A DNA stretch of 64,000 nucleotides, taken from positions 999,753 through 1,063,752 of the forward strand of contig NZ_JAPNOZ010000012.1 of the NCBI RefSeq assembly GCF_029955155.1. Reading direction: 5' to 3'. The notes beneath the pieces are model-generated. The model did not search any database. It had not been told where the DNA came from and saw nothing but the letters and a program-made list of their open reading frames with translations. The position numbers and the translations under genes were made by a program. Source of the DNA: Psychrobacillus sp. NEAU-3TGS. Its GTDB lineage: Bacteria; Bacillota; Bacilli; Bacillales_A; Planococcaceae. This document shows, piece after piece, positions 17,215-28,704 of the stretch (position 1 is the stretch's first letter; each line of letters opens with the position of its first letter).

Positions 17215-18414
17215 TTAAATTTGAAGGTCATCGTCAATATATTCCTGAAAAAACCATTCCATTATCTCAGCCTTATCATTGACCAACTTACCGTTTACAA
17301 TCATCACTGTTATTTTTTCCATAGCTTCCCGAATCCATGGACCTCTTTTCTTTTTTGTCCACTCCATTAGATCATTGCCATTTACGACTACTTCTTTAGC
17401 GGATGAAATAGGAAGCTTAGCCTTTGTTTGCTGAATTTGTTCTGCTGTGTATACTACTTCGATGTTTAATAGCTGCCTAGCGTAGCTTGAAGCAGCAATA
17501 AGCACCTTTTCCGTAAACTGAAAAAAGCTATAAAGATTCCAGCAGCCTTTTTCTAGCTGTTCAAGTGCCTCTAACACCTGCTTCACATGTGTTTTTTCTG
17601 CGTTTGAGCATTTATAATAAGACAGAAGAGATTCAACTTCAGCATGTGGCTGCATAATTGCAAAAAAAGCCCAGCCGTTTGCAGTGTTACCGAAGCTCGA
17701 AAAACCTCTCCAGCAATTTCGATACGTTTCCCAATCGCCGGGAAAATTATCAGACAAATGACTGGAAACAAATAACTCCATGCCATTCCCCACAAAGTCA
17801 CTGATCCAAATTTTTTCTAGTTCCACTTTCACACGCTCCATCGAAACATGTGCAACCAAATGATGCAACGATTGAATGGCTTCCATTGTTTCTTGTTCAA
17901 GAGAATAATTCAGTTGCGCGGAAAAACGAATAGCTCGTAGCATGCGAAGTGCATCCTCTGCAAAGCGCTGCGCTGGATCTCCCACAGCTTTTATAATTTT
18001 ATTTACAATATCTTCCCTGCCGCCAAAATAATCGATCAGCTCGTCCGATTTGGTTAGTGCCATTGCATTCATCGTGAAATCACGGCGCTTAAGATCTTCC
18101 TGAAGTGAACGAACAAACGTAACGGCATCCGGTCTTCGAAAATCGGTGTATGTAGTTTCGGATCGAAACGTTGTTACCTCAATAGTCTCACTTAAAACGA
18201 CAAGGACGGTACCATGTTCGATACCTACATCAATGGTATGCGGAAATAACTGTTTGACCTCATTCGGTGTAGCATTTGTTGTCACATCCACATCATTTGC
18301 ATCCACGTTTCGAATAAAATCACGGACTGCACCTCCGACAACATAAGCTTGAAAACCAGCATTCTCTAGTTTTTCAATTACTTTATAAGCTTCTGGCCAC
18401 CGAGTTTTCATCAT
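17215..18414 (-). CDS. cca: CCA-adding tRNA nucleotidyltransferase
   Basis: Adds or repairs the 3' CCA end of tRNAs. The 399-residue class II enzyme has the nucleotidyltransferase motif GGAVRD, the metal-binding DVDVTT, DFTMNAMAL and the RRDF helical region, then the RNA-binding body. It starts one base after the bshA stop codon, so both are on one mRNA (dapB-mgsA-bshA-cca). Length agrees with B. subtilis Cca. Confidence 0.96.
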   Translation of the reverse strand: MMKTRWPEAYKVIEKLENAGFQAYVVGGAVRDFIRNVDANDVDVTTNATPNEVKQLFPHTIDVGIEHGTVLVVLSETIEVTTFRSETTYTDFRRPDAVTFVRSLQEDLKRRDFTMNAMALTKSDELIDYFGGREDIVNKIIKAVGDPAQRFAEDALRMLRAIRFSAQLNYSLEQETMEAIQSLHHLVAHVSMERVKVELEKIWISDFVGNGMELFVSSHLSDNFPGDWETYRNCWRGFSSFGNTANGWAFFAIMQPHAEVESLLSYYKCSNAEKTHVKQVLEALEQLEKGCWNLYSFFQFTEKVLIAASSYARQLLNIEVVYTAEQIQQTKAKLPISSAKEVVVNGNDLMEWTKKKRGPWIREAMEKITVMIVNGKLVNDKAEIMEWFFQEYIDDDLQI

Positions 18415-18415
18415 C

Positions 18416-19546
18416 CTATTTCTTCGCCACTCTTTCGTACATCACTTCGTACTGTTCTACTATTTTTTTCGAACTAAATCGTTCTTCGATAAATATTAAC
18501 GAAGTTTCCACCATTTGTTTATGTAAAATAGGATCTTGCAGCAATCGAATCCCATATTCCGCTACTTGTTGAACATCCCCAAGCTCTGCTAAATAACCGT
18601 TTTCACCGTGAATAATTACTTCAGGGATACCTCCGACATTGGTGCCAATACATGGTACTTCACACGCCATCGCTTCTAATAACACTAAACCAAATGATTC
18701 CTTTTGTGACAGAAGGAGCATTAAATCCGAAATAGCATAGAGCTCAGACAAATTTTCTTGTTTTCCAAGAAATAGTACATCGTCTTCAAAAGAAGTTCCT
18801 TTTACATATTCCATTACTGGATGTTTTTCAGGGCCATCCCCTACTAACAGAAGTTTTGCCGGCATTTCTTTGCGGATCAGTTCAAAACTTTTCACGATAT
18901 CTGGAACGCGCTTCACTTTTCTGAAGTTAGAAACATGAATGACTACTTTTTCATCGGGACGTATCCCTAATAATTCTTTCAAATTTCCCGCATCTTTTTT
19001 GGAATATTCTTGTTCATCTACAAAATTGTAGATTGTTTCAATTTCTTTTTGTGGAGCGATTAGTTCCATCGTTTGACTAACTAATGAATGTGATACCGCT
19101 GTAACAATATCCGATTTTTCAATACCATACCGAATAGCTCCAGATAAGGAAGAATCATCTCCTAAAACAGTAATATCTGTTCCATGCAAGGTCGTCACAA
19201 TACCTATATCCGATTTTGCCATATCCTTTGCCAAAATAGCACATACAGCATGGGGCATTGCATAATGCACATGCAGTACGTCTAATTCTTCATCAACTAT
19301 TACTTCTGCCATTTTATTTGCCAAGGCAATATCATACGGGGCATATTGAAACACAGAGTAACTATTTACTTCTACTTGATGAAAAGTAATGGATGGATAC
19401 ATTTTGTTCAAACGAAAAGGCATACTGGAAGTGATGAAATGTATTTCATGTCCTTTTTCCGCAAGCATTTTACCAAGTTCTGTTGCGATTACACCGGATC
19501 CTCCTACTGAGGGATAACAGGTAATCCCTATCTTTAATTTACGCAT
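18416..19546 (-). CDS. bshA: BshA, glycosyltransferase for bacillithiol synthesis
   Basis: Joins N-acetylglucosamine from UDP-GlcNAc to L-malate, the first step of the thiol bacillithiol. The 376-residue GT4 protein begins [21 protein letters not shown], contains HVHYAMPHA and [12 protein letters not shown], and the nucleotide-sugar motif [16 protein letters not shown]. It corresponds to B. subtilis YpjH and keeps its place upstream of cca. The deacetylase gene bshB1, which lies between mgsA and bshA in B. subtilis, is absent. Confidence 0.94.
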   Translation of the reverse strand: MRKLKIGITCYPSVGGSGVIATELGKMLAEKGHEIHFITSSMPFRLNKMYPSITFHQVEVNSYSVFQYAPYDIALANKMAEVIVDEELDVLHVHYAMPHAVCAILAKDMAKSDIGIVTTLHGTDITVLGDDSSLSGAIRYGIEKSDIVTAVSHSLVSQTMELIAPQKEIETIYNFVDEQEYSKKDAGNLKELLGIRPDEKVVIHVSNFRKVKRVPDIVKSFELIRKEMPAKLLLVGDGPEKHPVMEYVKGTSFEDDVLFLGKQENLSELYAISDLMLLLSQKESFGLVLLEAMACEVPCIGTNVGGIPEVIIHGENGYLAELGDVQQVAEYGIRLLQDPILHKQMVETSLIFIEERFSSKKIVEQYEVMYERVAKK

Positions 19547-19558
19547 ATAATCACTTCC

Positions 19559-19966
19559 TTATCGAGCACGTCTTTCTTCCAATAAACGCCAATCTAAAAA
19601 TCCTTCTTCAATTCCTTTTAATAAAATCTCCGCTGTTCCCATATTCGTTGCAAGGGGAATCTGGTATACATCGCAAAGACGGATAAGTGCAGATACATCC
19701 GGTTCATGTGGCTGCGCAGTTAAAGGATCTCGGAAAAAGATAACCATATCCATCTCATTGTTTGCGATTGCCGATCCGATCTGTTGATCTCCACCGAGTG
19801 GCCCAGATTTATATCTAAAAACCGATAATCCAACCTCATTAATAATGCGCATTCCAGTCGTTCCTGTTGCAAATAATTCATGTTCTTCTAAAATAGATTT
19901 ATAGGCCGTTACAAATTGGACTAAATCTTCTTTTTTCTTGTCATGTGCTACTAATGCAATTCTCAT
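19559..19966 (-). CDS. mgsA: methylglyoxal synthase
   Basis: Converts dihydroxyacetone phosphate to methylglyoxal, a glycolytic overflow bypass. The 135-residue protein has the catalytic region [11 protein letters not shown] with the key Asp, IALVAHD at the N-terminus, TTGMRI, and the phosphate-binding NMGTAE. It lies 10 bp downstream of dapB and 12 bp upstream of bshA. Confidence 0.96.
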   Translation of the reverse strand: MRIALVAHDKKKEDLVQFVTAYKSILEEHELFATGTTGMRIINEVGLSVFRYKSGPLGGDQQIGSAIANNEMDMVIFFRDPLTAQPHEPDVSALIRLCDVYQIPLATNMGTAEILLKGIEEGFLDWRLLEERRAR

Positions 19967-19976
19967 ACCTTCACTC

Positions 19977-20753
19977 CTATAAAATAATCTCTTCTAAGCC
20001 GTATATAAGTGTATTTCGCTTCATTACTTCATGAATCGACAAAACTACACCCGACATGAACGAAGTACGATTAAACGAATCGTGACGCAATGTGAGGAGT
20101 TGCCCATCTCCACCAAGCAAAACTTGTTGGTGTGCGACTAAACCAGGCAAACGGACACTATGAATATGCATCCCCTCAATATTAGCTCCTCTTGCTCCAG
20201 CAAATATTTCTTCTTCTTCCGGGTGGCCCTGTTCAAATGGATTTCGAGTATCTTGAATCATTTGCGCAGTTTTGATCGCCGTGCCTGACGGAGCATCTAC
20301 TTTTTGATCATGATGCATTTCGATTATTTCTACATCTGGCAAGTATTTTGCTGCTGTTTGAGCAAATTTCATCATAAGAACCGCCCCAATGGAAAAGTTT
20401 GGAGCAATAATACATCCAACTTGCTTTTCTTCTACCTTGGTGCGTATCTCGTCTAATTGTAAATCAGTAAAGCCCGTAGTACCAATAACTGGCCTTACTC
20501 CATATTGTAGAGCAGTCATAGCATGCCCATAAACAGCTGTTGGAATCGTTAAATCTACTAACACATCGGGCTCTGTTTGTTCAATGAGCTCCTCCAGTGA
20601 GGTGAAAATTGGAATCATATTTCCTAAATATTCTTCTTCTTTTTTATGATCTAATAAACCGACTAAAAGAAATTCCTCGTTTTCAATAACGGTTGCCACC
20701 GCTTCTTTCCCCATTCTACCTCTTGGTCCTGCTATTGCTACTTTGATAACCAT
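19977..20753 (-). CDS. dapB: 4-hydroxy-tetrahydrodipicolinate reductase
   Basis: A step of lysine and diaminopimelate synthesis, supplying peptidoglycan and, in sporeformers, dipicolinate. The 258-residue protein has the NAD(P)-binding [30 protein letters not shown], and the substrate motif [15 protein letters not shown]. It starts two bases after the ypjD stop with AAGGAGG before its ATG. Confidence 0.96.
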   Translation of the reverse strand: MVIKVAIAGPRGRMGKEAVATVIENEEFLLVGLLDHKKEEEYLGNMIPIFTSLEELIEQTEPDVLVDLTIPTAVYGHAMTALQYGVRPVIGTTGFTDLQLDEIRTKVEEKQVGCIIAPNFSIGAVLMMKFAQTAAKYLPDVEIIEMHHDQKVDAPSGTAIKTAQMIQDTRNPFEQGHPEEEEIFAGARGANIEGMHIHSVRLPGLVAHQQVLLGGDGQLLTLRHDSFNRTSFMSGVVLSIHEVMKRNTLIYGLEEIIL

Positions 20754-20755
20754 AG

Positions 20756-21088
20756 TTAGTCCTCCTTTTTAGTCCATCGATCTTTATCACGTGTATTGTA
20801 TTTATGTAAAACGTTTTGTAAAGATTGCTGTAAATCTATACCCTCCGCATTGGCTAAACATATTAGAACAAAAAAGAAATCTCCCATTTCATCAGCAAGT
20901 TCTTTCTCTACTTCTGTATGCTTCTTTTTCTTTGTGCCATACTTATGTTGAACTTCTCGTGAAAGTTCTCCAAGTTCTTCTGTTAATCTTGCTAATAGCT
21001 CCATTGGAGGAAAGTAACCTTCTTTAAATTGACTTATGTATGCATCGACTTCATGCTGAAGTGCAGATAATGTTTTCTTTTCCGACAT
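20756..21088 (-). CDS. ypjD: MazG-like nucleotide pyrophosphohydrolase YpjD
   Basis: A small all-alpha NTP pyrophosphatase of the MazG family. The 110-residue protein has the expected metal-binding helices: ELLARLTEELGELSREV and EKELADEMGDFFFVLICLAN. The ATG at 21088 is preferred over the upstream GTG because GAGGAG then lies about ten bases upstream. It is the first gene of the ypjD-dapB-mgsA-bshA-cca operon. Confidence 0.9.
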   Translation of the reverse strand: MSEKKTLSALQHEVDAYISQFKEGYFPPMELLARLTEELGELSREVQHKYGTKKKKHTEVEKELADEMGDFFFVLICLANAEGIDLQQSLQNVLHKYNTRDKDRWTKKED

Positions 21089-21195
21089 ATTTTTCACTCT
21101 CCTCTATTCATCGTAATAAATTTACACACCAGTTGTCAAAAGCTATTAAATAAAAGATAATAACTTTAGTATGGACTATTGAAAGAGGTGGGACA

Positions 21196-22065
21196 ATGGG
21201 GCTTGGCTTAAAATTAAAAAATATTATTATGATTGTAATTGGTTCTGCCATTTATAGCTACGGATTTGTTCATTTTAATATGCAAAATGAGCTTGGAGAA
21301 GGCGGTTTTGCAGGGATCACGTTAATCTTATTTTTCGTTTTTAAATGGGATGTAGCGTTAATGAACCTGTTATTAAATATTCCTATGTTCATCATAGGAT
21401 GGAAGCTTTTAGGCAGAAAAGTGTTTATGTATACAATCATCGGCACTGTAGCTGTCTCTATATTTCTGAAAATATTTCAGATTTACGAAGTACAAATTGG
21501 GCTACAAGATGACATGTTTCTTGTTTCTTTATTTGCAGGGGTATTTGTCGGGGCTGGATTAGGTATCATTTTCAGATTTGGTGGAACTACTGGTGGCGTA
21601 GATATTATCGCAAGACTTGGGCAAAAGTATCTCGGCTGGAGCATGGGGAAAACGATGTTCATGTTTGATGCAATTGTCATTTTACTTTCCTGGCTCACGT
21701 TCTTAGATATTAGATCGGTGATGTATACGCTAGTTGCAGTTTTTGTCGGAGCACGTGTGATCGATTTCGTACAGGAAGGCGGCTATGCAGCGCGTGGAGC
21801 ATTTATTATATCTGAACATCAAGATGCAATTGCAAACCGTATAACGAATGAAATGGATCGTGGAGTGACAGTGTTAAAGGGATATGGGCATTACACAAAG
21901 AAAGAACGAGAGATTTTATATTGTGTTATTGCAAAGAATGAAATCGTTCGCCTTAAATCGATTATTACAGCAGTCGATCCGCATGCTTTTGTATCCGTAA
22001 CAGAAACGAATGATGTGATGGGTGAAGGATTCACACTAGATGAAGAGAAAAGGCCGATTGATTGA
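21196..22065 (+). CDS. ypjC: YitT/YpjC family membrane protein
   Basis: A 289-residue integral membrane protein with about five to six transmembrane segments in the first 180 residues (a GGTTGGVDIIARL motif in a loop) and a C-terminal cytosolic DUF2179 domain (RGVTVLKGYGHYT...IVRLKSIITAVDPHAFVSV). Members of this family have no firmly assigned transport substrate. The gene diverges from ypjD, as ypjC does from its neighbours in B. subtilis. The ATG follows AGAGGTGGGACA. Confidence 0.9.
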   Translation: MGLGLKLKNIIMIVIGSAIYSYGFVHFNMQNELGEGGFAGITLILFFVFKWDVALMNLLLNIPMFIIGWKLLGRKVFMYTIIGTVAVSIFLKIFQIYEVQIGLQDDMFLVSLFAGVFVGAGLGIIFRFGGTTGGVDIIARLGQKYLGWSMGKTMFMFDAIVILLSWLTFLDIRSVMYTLVAVFVGARVIDFVQEGGYAARGAFIISEHQDAIANRITNEMDRGVTVLKGYGHYTKKEREILYCVIAKNEIVRLKSIITAVDPHAFVSVTETNDVMGEGFTLDEEKRPID

Positions 22066-22149
22066 GAATTTGCTAGAACAAAACCTGTATTCTATCTTTC
22101 ACAAATGTCTTCGGACAAACTTATCGCTATATTATAAACGATTGATTCT

Positions 22150-22192
22150 AGAGAGGCTGGTCGTGACTAACGTCACAATCAGCCTCTCTTTA
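22150..22192 (+). terminator. intrinsic terminator of ypjC
   Basis: Arms AGAGAGGCTG and CAGCCTCTCT (22150-22159 and 22180-22189), with an inner GTGAC...GTCAC, followed by T-rich sequence. It lies about 85 bp behind ypjC. Confidence 0.8.
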
Positions 22193-22527
22193 ATTGGTAA
22201 TCTTATGGCTTATTTATGTCCTGAGCCCTCTTTCAACAATATGAAAAAGGTTAAGTTCTTTTTGGTTAATTAGTGAAAGAATCCTTTCTAACTCATAAAG
22301 TAAGCACCTGAAGATGAAATTTCAGGTACTTTATCGCTGCTCTATCCAATAGATACTAACTATTTTACTCGTACAAATTACATTATAAATTTTTAAATTT
22401 TTTTAAGGAACAATTAAATTAAGATTAAAACAATTAAAGTGAAGAACATCCTGTACAAAAGTGCTCAAGGTTCTGTCTCCGCTCCAACGTAGTGCAGGGG
22501 AACGATTAATTGGAATGAAGCACATAA
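22193..22527. other. intergenic stretch before the MITE-like element
   Basis: No frame with a ribosome binding site was found. A hairpin ACCTGAA-GATGAAA-TTCAGGT (22306-22327) lies here. This stretch holds the change from the ponA-ypjC gene order to the pdhD gene order. Confidence 0.4.
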
Positions 22528-22984
22528 TAGGGAAACTGTGCGGTAGTGAGTTAAATGAAGTGTCCGCTGGGATTTCCGCTACAGGGTGGACGCTTTCCGC
22601 GGGCACGGCTTCAATCTCCTCGTCGCTTACGCTCCTGCGGGGCTTTCAGCACATGCTGTTCCCGCTGGGGTCGCCACCCGTCCGCTACAATCCAGTAGAG
22701 TTTGCTAATTACTAAGACATAATGCACTAGATCTAGTACTACATTGTTTTTTCTACAGGGAGAAAACCTATGGTTAATTGAATAAGACATACTTTATAGT
22801 GATTATTAGTAGGTTCTATTGATTGGAGTGCAAGGCGGCGACTCCTGTGGGATTAGCGAGACAGGTGAGACCCCGCACGTAGCGTTAGCGGAGGAGGAGG
22901 CTCACCGCTCGCCCCACGGAAAGCGTCCGCCTGGAGCGGAAATCATGGCGAACATCTTAAGATCTTTACCGCGCAGTTTCCCTA
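22528..22984. mobile_element. MITE-like composite element, copy 1 (457 bp)
   Basis: Ends in imperfect 18-bp inverted repeats: TAGGGAAACTGTGCGGTA (22528-22545) and TACCGCGCAGTTTCCCTA (22967-22984), 17 of 18 pairing. Inside are two GC-rich arms in opposite orientation. The left arm (about 22556-22695) contains TTTCCGCTACAGGGTGGACG and CTTTCCGCGGGCACGGCTTC; the right arm (about 22818-22945) contains the complementary form CGGAAAGCGTCCGCCTGGAG. It encodes no transposase. The arm sequence is a known type of GC-rich intergenic repeat in Bacillales, often mis-annotated as small proteins. The terminal repeats suggest a non-autonomous mobile unit. Confidence 0.7.
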
Positions 22985-23071
22985 TACAACGATTAAATTA
23001 AAGCATGCCATTCCTTATGCTCCTTGAAAATAATTATCCCCCCTCTAAATCTTCTATAGTTTCCTAACCAA

Positions 23072-23107
23072 CAAAAAAAGCCTCCCAAAGTAAGAACTTT
23101 GAGAGAC
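23072..23107 (-). terminator. intrinsic terminator of pdhABCD
   Basis: Arms GCCTCCCAAAGT (23080-23091) and ACTTTGAGAGAC (23096-23107) pair with one mismatch and one wobble. Read on the minus strand they are followed by TTTTTTTG. It lies 10 bp behind the pdhD stop. Confidence 0.85.
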
Positions 23108-23117
23108 TCTATCTATC

Positions 23118-24530
23118 TTATTTAGAAAGAATATGAATCGGGTGACCCATAACTACTTCCGCAGCTTCCATTGCAATTTCACCTAAAGTTGGGTGAGCAT
23201 GAATAGTCATTGCGATATCTTCTACTGTCATACCGGCTTCAATTGCTAAACCAAGTTCAGCAATCATATCAGAAGCTCCTTGACCAATGATTTGTGCTCC
23301 AAGTAGTAAACCGTCCTCTTTACGAGAAACAAGTTTTACGAAACCATCTGTAGCGTTAAGTGCAAGTGCACGACCATTTGCTCCAAATGGGAATTTCCCA
23401 GCAGCAACGTCATAGCCTTGTTCTTTTGCTTGTGCTTCGTTTAAACCAACTGTAGCCATTTCTGGGTCTGTAAAGCACACTGCAGGAATTGCTAAGTAAT
23501 CTACAACCGAAGTTTGCCCTGCAATTGCTTCAGCAGCAACTTTTCCTTCGTAAGAAGCTTTATGTGCAAGTTGAGGTCCTGCAACGATATCACCGACAGC
23601 AAAGATATTCTCAATGCTTGTGCGGCATTGCTTATCTACTTCTAATAATCCGCGTTCCGCGAATTTAATACCTAGTTCTTCTAATCCGATTTCATCCGTG
23701 TTTGGACGACGGCCTACCGTTACTAATACATAGTCAGCTTCCACTTTTTTCTCTTCTCCGCCAACTTCATATGTAACTACTACGCCAGTATCAGATTCTT
23801 CCACACCTTTTGCGGAAGCTTTAACTGCAATTTCTACGCCTTTTTTCTTTAGGCCTTTTTTAACGATAGTTGTCATTTGCTTTTCGAATCCAGCTAAAAT
23901 ATCGTCTCCGCCTTCGATAATTGTTACATTTGAGCCTAAGTTAGCGAATGCAGAACCAAGCTCAGTACCAATGTATCCTCCACCGATTACAACTAATTTT
24001 TCTGGAACTTCAGATAAACTTAATGCACCAGTTGAGCTAAGTACACGTTTTGTAAATTTAAATGTTGGAATTTCTACTGGACGAGATCCAGTTGCGATAA
24101 TTGCATGTTTAAATTTATACGTTTGTGCAGAATTTTCATCCATTACACGAACTGTATTTGCATCAACGAAATATGCTTCGCCCATTACTACATCGATTTT
24201 GTTTCCTTTTAATAAACCAGAAACACCACTAGTTAATTTCTTTACAACGCCATCTTTGAAAGCTTGAGCTTTTGAAAAGTCAATTTTCACATCAGTTGCT
24301 GTAATACCCATGTCATCTGAATGTTTTGCATGCTCAAAACGGTGACCCACAGAAATCAAAGCCTTAGAAGGAATACATCCTACGTTTAGACAAACTCCAC
24401 CAATATGCTCTTTTTCTACCACTACTACTTTTTGTCCTGTTTGTGCAGCACGAATTGCAGCTACATATCCTCCAGGGCCTGAACCAATTACTAAAGTATC
24501 TGTTTCGATCGGGAAATCTCCAACTACCAT
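23118..24530 (-). CDS. pdhD: dihydrolipoyl dehydrogenase, E3 of pyruvate dehydrogenase
   Basis: Reoxidises the lipoyl group of the complex with FAD and NAD. The 470-residue protein has the FAD-binding [15 protein letters not shown], the redox-active disulfide CLNVGCIP, the NAD-binding [10 protein letters not shown], the second FAD contact ([13 protein letters not shown]) and the interface His-Glu in HAHPTLGE. It is the last gene of pdhABCD and is followed by a terminator. Its start lies three bases behind pdhC. Confidence 0.97.
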   Translation of the reverse strand: MVVGDFPIETDTLVIGSGPGGYVAAIRAAQTGQKVVVVEKEHIGGVCLNVGCIPSKALISVGHRFEHAKHSDDMGITATDVKIDFSKAQAFKDGVVKKLTSGVSGLLKGNKIDVVMGEAYFVDANTVRVMDENSAQTYKFKHAIIATGSRPVEIPTFKFTKRVLSSTGALSLSEVPEKLVVIGGGYIGTELGSAFANLGSNVTIIEGGDDILAGFEKQMTTIVKKGLKKKGVEIAVKASAKGVEESDTGVVVTYEVGGEEKKVEADYVLVTVGRRPNTDEIGLEELGIKFAERGLLEVDKQCRTSIENIFAVGDIVAGPQLAHKASYEGKVAAEAIAGQTSVVDYLAIPAVCFTDPEMATVGLNEAQAKEQGYDVAAGKFPFGANGRALALNATDGFVKLVSRKEDGLLLGAQIIGQGASDMIAELGLAIEAGMTVEDIAMTIHAHPTLGEIAMEAAEVVMGHPIHILSK

Positions 24531-24533
24531 TTT

Positions 24534-25868
24534 TTACGCCTCCATTAATAATAGTTCTGGACTGCTAAGCAAACGTTTAATATGGTTCAACGCATGTTGT
24601 GCAGTCGCACCATCGATCATTCGATGATCAAAGCTCAATGATAATGCTAACACAGGAGCAGCTACAATTTCACTATTTTTTATTATTGGTTTCTCTGAAA
24701 TTCGACCAATTCCGAGAATTGCAACTTCCGGATGATTAATTACTGGCGTAAACCATTGACCTCCAGCAGAACCGATATTTGTGATCGAGCATGATGCACC
24801 TTTCATTTCTGCAGGAGCTAATTTACCGTCACGAGCTTTTGTAGCAAGTGCATTAATTTCGTCTGATATAGCAAACACAGATTTGCGGTCTGCGTTTTTA
24901 ATAACAGGCACGAGTAATCCTTTATCTGTATCCGCTGCAATACCGATGTTGAAATAATGTTTTTGAATCACTTCATTTGTTTCATCATCATAAGATGTAT
25001 TTAGTTGCGGGAATTCTCTTAATGTACTTACAAGTGCTTTTACAACATAAGGTAAGTAAGTTAACTTAATATTTTTCTCTGCTGCAATTTCTTTGAATTT
25101 TTTGCGATGGGCAACAAGCTCTGTTACATCTACTTCATCCATCAACGTTACATGCGGAGCAGTATGTTTTGAATGTACCATTGCTTTGGCAATTGCTTTA
25201 CGCATTGGTGAAAGTTTTTCGCGTGTTTCTGGGAATTCTCCTTCAAGTACTACAGGAGCAGCAGTTTTTTCTTCTGCTTTCGACTCTTTTTGAATAGGTT
25301 CCGCTGTTTCTTCTGAAGCGGAAACCTCCGCAGGTTTTTGGTCTCCAGTTAAAAATGCTTCGATATCTTCTTTTAAAATACGACCATTTTTCCCTGAACC
25401 AGTTACATCTGCAATATTTACTTCTTTATCACGAGCAAATTTACGAACAGAAGGCATTGCGATTACGCGTGTTTCACCTTTTGGTTGTTCAGTTGTTGCT
25501 GCTTCTTTTTTAGCAGGAGCTTCCACTGCTTCTTTGTCAATCTCTTGACCACCTTCAGCAGTAGCTTGTACTTGTGCTTCTGTTTTTTCTTCCCCATTGT
25601 CTTGTCCTTTAAACTGAAGATCCTCATATCCAGGAGCATCAATTTTAATAAGCACATCACCAACAACTGCAACTGTTCCTTCGCTAACTAATACCTCTGT
25701 TACTTTTCCTTTAACTGGAGAAGGAATTTCTACCACTGCTTTATCATTTTGTACTTCACATAAAATATCGTCTTCTTGTACTTCATCGCCGGCCTTCACA
25801 AACCATTTAACGATTTCGCCTTCGTGTATACCTTCACCGATATCTGGTAATCGAAATTCAAATGCCAC
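24534..25868 (-). CDS. pdhC: dihydrolipoamide acetyltransferase, E2 of pyruvate dehydrogenase
   Basis: Forms the core of the complex and transfers the acetyl group to CoA. Domains in order: lipoyl domain ([13 protein letters not shown], lipoyl lysine in [10 protein letters not shown]), an Ala/Glu/Lys linker, the peripheral subunit-binding domain ([15 protein letters not shown]), a second linker and the catalytic domain ending in [12 protein letters not shown] with the active-site His and Asp. I chose GTG at 25868 (protein MAFEFRLPD), as in B. subtilis; a GTG three codons upstream also fits. Confidence 0.97.
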   Translation of the reverse strand: MAFEFRLPDIGEGIHEGEIVKWFVKAGDEVQEDDILCEVQNDKAVVEIPSPVKGKVTEVLVSEGTVAVVGDVLIKIDAPGYEDLQFKGQDNGEEKTEAQVQATAEGGQEIDKEAVEAPAKKEAATTEQPKGETRVIAMPSVRKFARDKEVNIADVTGSGKNGRILKEDIEAFLTGDQKPAEVSASEETAEPIQKESKAEEKTAAPVVLEGEFPETREKLSPMRKAIAKAMVHSKHTAPHVTLMDEVDVTELVAHRKKFKEIAAEKNIKLTYLPYVVKALVSTLREFPQLNTSYDDETNEVIQKHYFNIGIAADTDKGLLVPVIKNADRKSVFAISDEINALATKARDGKLAPAEMKGASCSITNIGSAGGQWFTPVINHPEVAILGIGRISEKPIIKNSEIVAAPVLALSLSFDHRMIDGATAQHALNHIKRLLSSPELLLMEA

Positions 25869-25897
25869 AGTATTCACCCTTTCTATTTTTAATTTTT

Positions 25898-26875
25898 TTA
25901 GAACGTTAAAACTTTTTTCGCTGTTTCTACTATATCCTTAACACCAGGTAACCAAACCGTTTCTGCTTGAGAGAATGGGTAAACAGTATCTGGAGCCGCA
26001 ACTCGTAAAACTGGAGCTTCTAAACTTAAAATAGCTCTTTCCGTAATTTCAGCAACTACATTGGCAGCAATACCTGCTTGTTTTTGTGCTTCTTGAACAA
26101 CGATCGCACGGTTTGTTTTTTCAACAGATGCAATAATTGTTTCAATATCAAGTGGTTGAATCGTACGTAAGTCAATAACTTCTACTGAGTGTCCTTCTTT
26201 TTCTAACTCTTCAGCAGCTTTTAAGCTTTCGTGTACCATTGCACCATAAGAAATGATCGTTAAATCTGAACCTTCACGTTTTACATCTGCTTTCCCTAGT
26301 GGAATTGTATACTCTTCTTCCGGAACTTCCCCTCGGAATGAACGATACAGTTTCATATGCTCTAAGAAAATAACAGGGTCGTTATCGCGAATCGCAGAGA
26401 TCAATAAACCTTTTGCATCGTATGGAGTAGAAGGAATAACTACTTTTACACCTGGTGTAGATGTCATAAGTAACTCTAAACTATCCGCATGCATTTCTGG
26501 TGTATGAACCCCTCCACCGAATGGAGAACGGATTGTAACTGGCGCATTATATGCTCCTCCTGTACGGAAACGCATACGAGCAAGTTGTCCACTAATAGAA
26601 TCCATAACTTCAAATACAAAACCAAAGAATTGAATTTCAGGAACTGGACGGAATCCTTGAAGTGCTAAACCTACTGCAAGACCACCAATACCAGATTCAG
26701 CTAAAGGTGTGTCAAATACACGGTCTTCTCCAAATTCTTTTTGTAATCCTTCCGTCGCACGGAATACTCCTCCGTTAACGCCAACGTCTTCACCGAAGAC
26801 TAGAACGTTTTCATCATTTTTAAGCTCGGTACGGAGTGCTTCCGTAATTGCTTGAATCATCGTTAATTGTGCCAT
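25898..26875 (-). CDS. pdhB: pyruvate dehydrogenase E1 beta subunit
   Basis: Pairs with the alpha subunit to decarboxylate pyruvate with thiamine diphosphate. The 325-residue protein shows [18 protein letters not shown], the conserved [29 protein letters not shown] and the C-terminal [10 protein letters not shown] region. It starts three bases behind the pdhA stop. Confidence 0.97.
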   Translation of the reverse strand: MAQLTMIQAITEALRTELKNDENVLVFGEDVGVNGGVFRATEGLQKEFGEDRVFDTPLAESGIGGLAVGLALQGFRPVPEIQFFGFVFEVMDSISGQLARMRFRTGGAYNAPVTIRSPFGGGVHTPEMHADSLELLMTSTPGVKVVIPSTPYDAKGLLISAIRDNDPVIFLEHMKLYRSFRGEVPEEEYTIPLGKADVKREGSDLTIISYGAMVHESLKAAEELEKEGHSVEVIDLRTIQPLDIETIIASVEKTNRAIVVQEAQKQAGIAANVVAEITERAILSLEAPVLRVAAPDTVYPFSQAETVWLPGVKDIVETAKKVLTF

Positions 26876-26878
26876 CGG

Positions 26879-28090
<1,212 letters not shown>

Positions 28091-28452
28091 TCATCTAAAA
28101 TCATTGGTTATCCTTAATAGAATATTAAAACTATTACACTCTGTACTAGTCATCAATTATATCTGTATTATATCAGTTTCATAAATTCATAAGAGTTTTA
28201 CATCGTCCAATTAGAAATTCTTCTAGAATTAACTTCTCTAAGGCAAACAGAAAAAGTTGGCGTAGGATTTATTTATACAGTAAGGGATACAGTGTTTTTA
28301 GGAATGGATAGTGAGGCCTCACCGCTTTAGCCATATGGTTCCCCTACTTTACCTCAAGCCTCAAATTATCGGCTGTATTTATTCATTGAATATTAACCAT
28401 CAAGTTCATATTCATTATCAACTCACTTCAAGTAAACTTGTTATTTTGATGA

Positions 28453-28588
28453 TTGGTTGCTTCCAAGTGCCAATTGGTTGCTTTCTCAAGTAATTTGGTT
28501 GCTCATAAACAGATCTAGTTGCTTTCCACATAGAATTGATTGCTTTCAATGACTAATTGGTTGCTCTTATCCATTAACTGGATAAGAG
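28453..28588 (+). repeat. 21-bp-period TTGCTYTC array D (6 units)
   Basis: TTGCT cores begin at 28457, 28478, 28499, 28519, 28540 and 28561 (spacing 21, 21, 20, 21, 21). The cap is the last unit and forms a perfect 10-bp hairpin, CTCTTATCCA-TTAAC-TGGATAAGAG (28564-28588). The array lies between the pdhA promoter region and the ykyA terminator, outside both predicted transcripts. Bases 28091-28452 show no other feature. Confidence 0.8.
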
Positions 28589-28627
28589 TAGGAGCGAAAA
28601 ATTCATCCACAAGGTATATTTCCAAAA

Positions 28628-28675
28628 GTATAAAAATAGAGTATAGGAATCTTTGAAATTCCCATACTCTATTTT
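28628..28675 (-). terminator. intrinsic terminator of ykyA
   Basis: Arms AAAATAGAGTATAGG (28633-28647) and CCCATACTCTATTTT (28661-28675) pair over 15 bp with one wobble. T-rich sequence follows on both strands, so it may act in both directions. Confidence 0.85.
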
Positions 28676-28704
28676 TGCTTTTATAAGCTCTACTATTCTC
28701 TTTA

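Noticed and set aside
19977-21195. Lysine or other riboswitch upstream of the dapB operon
   Set aside because: The region between ypjD and ypjC is only about 100 bp and shows no extended conserved structure.
22461-23001. Two small plus-strand proteins in the GC-rich element
   Set aside because: These frames lie in the inverted-repeat arms; the same sequence family is often mis-annotated as hypothetical proteins. No ribosome binding sites.
28453-28588. CRISPR array
   Set aside because: Only about ten bases repeat, spacing is 21 bp, units are not identical and no cas gene is near.
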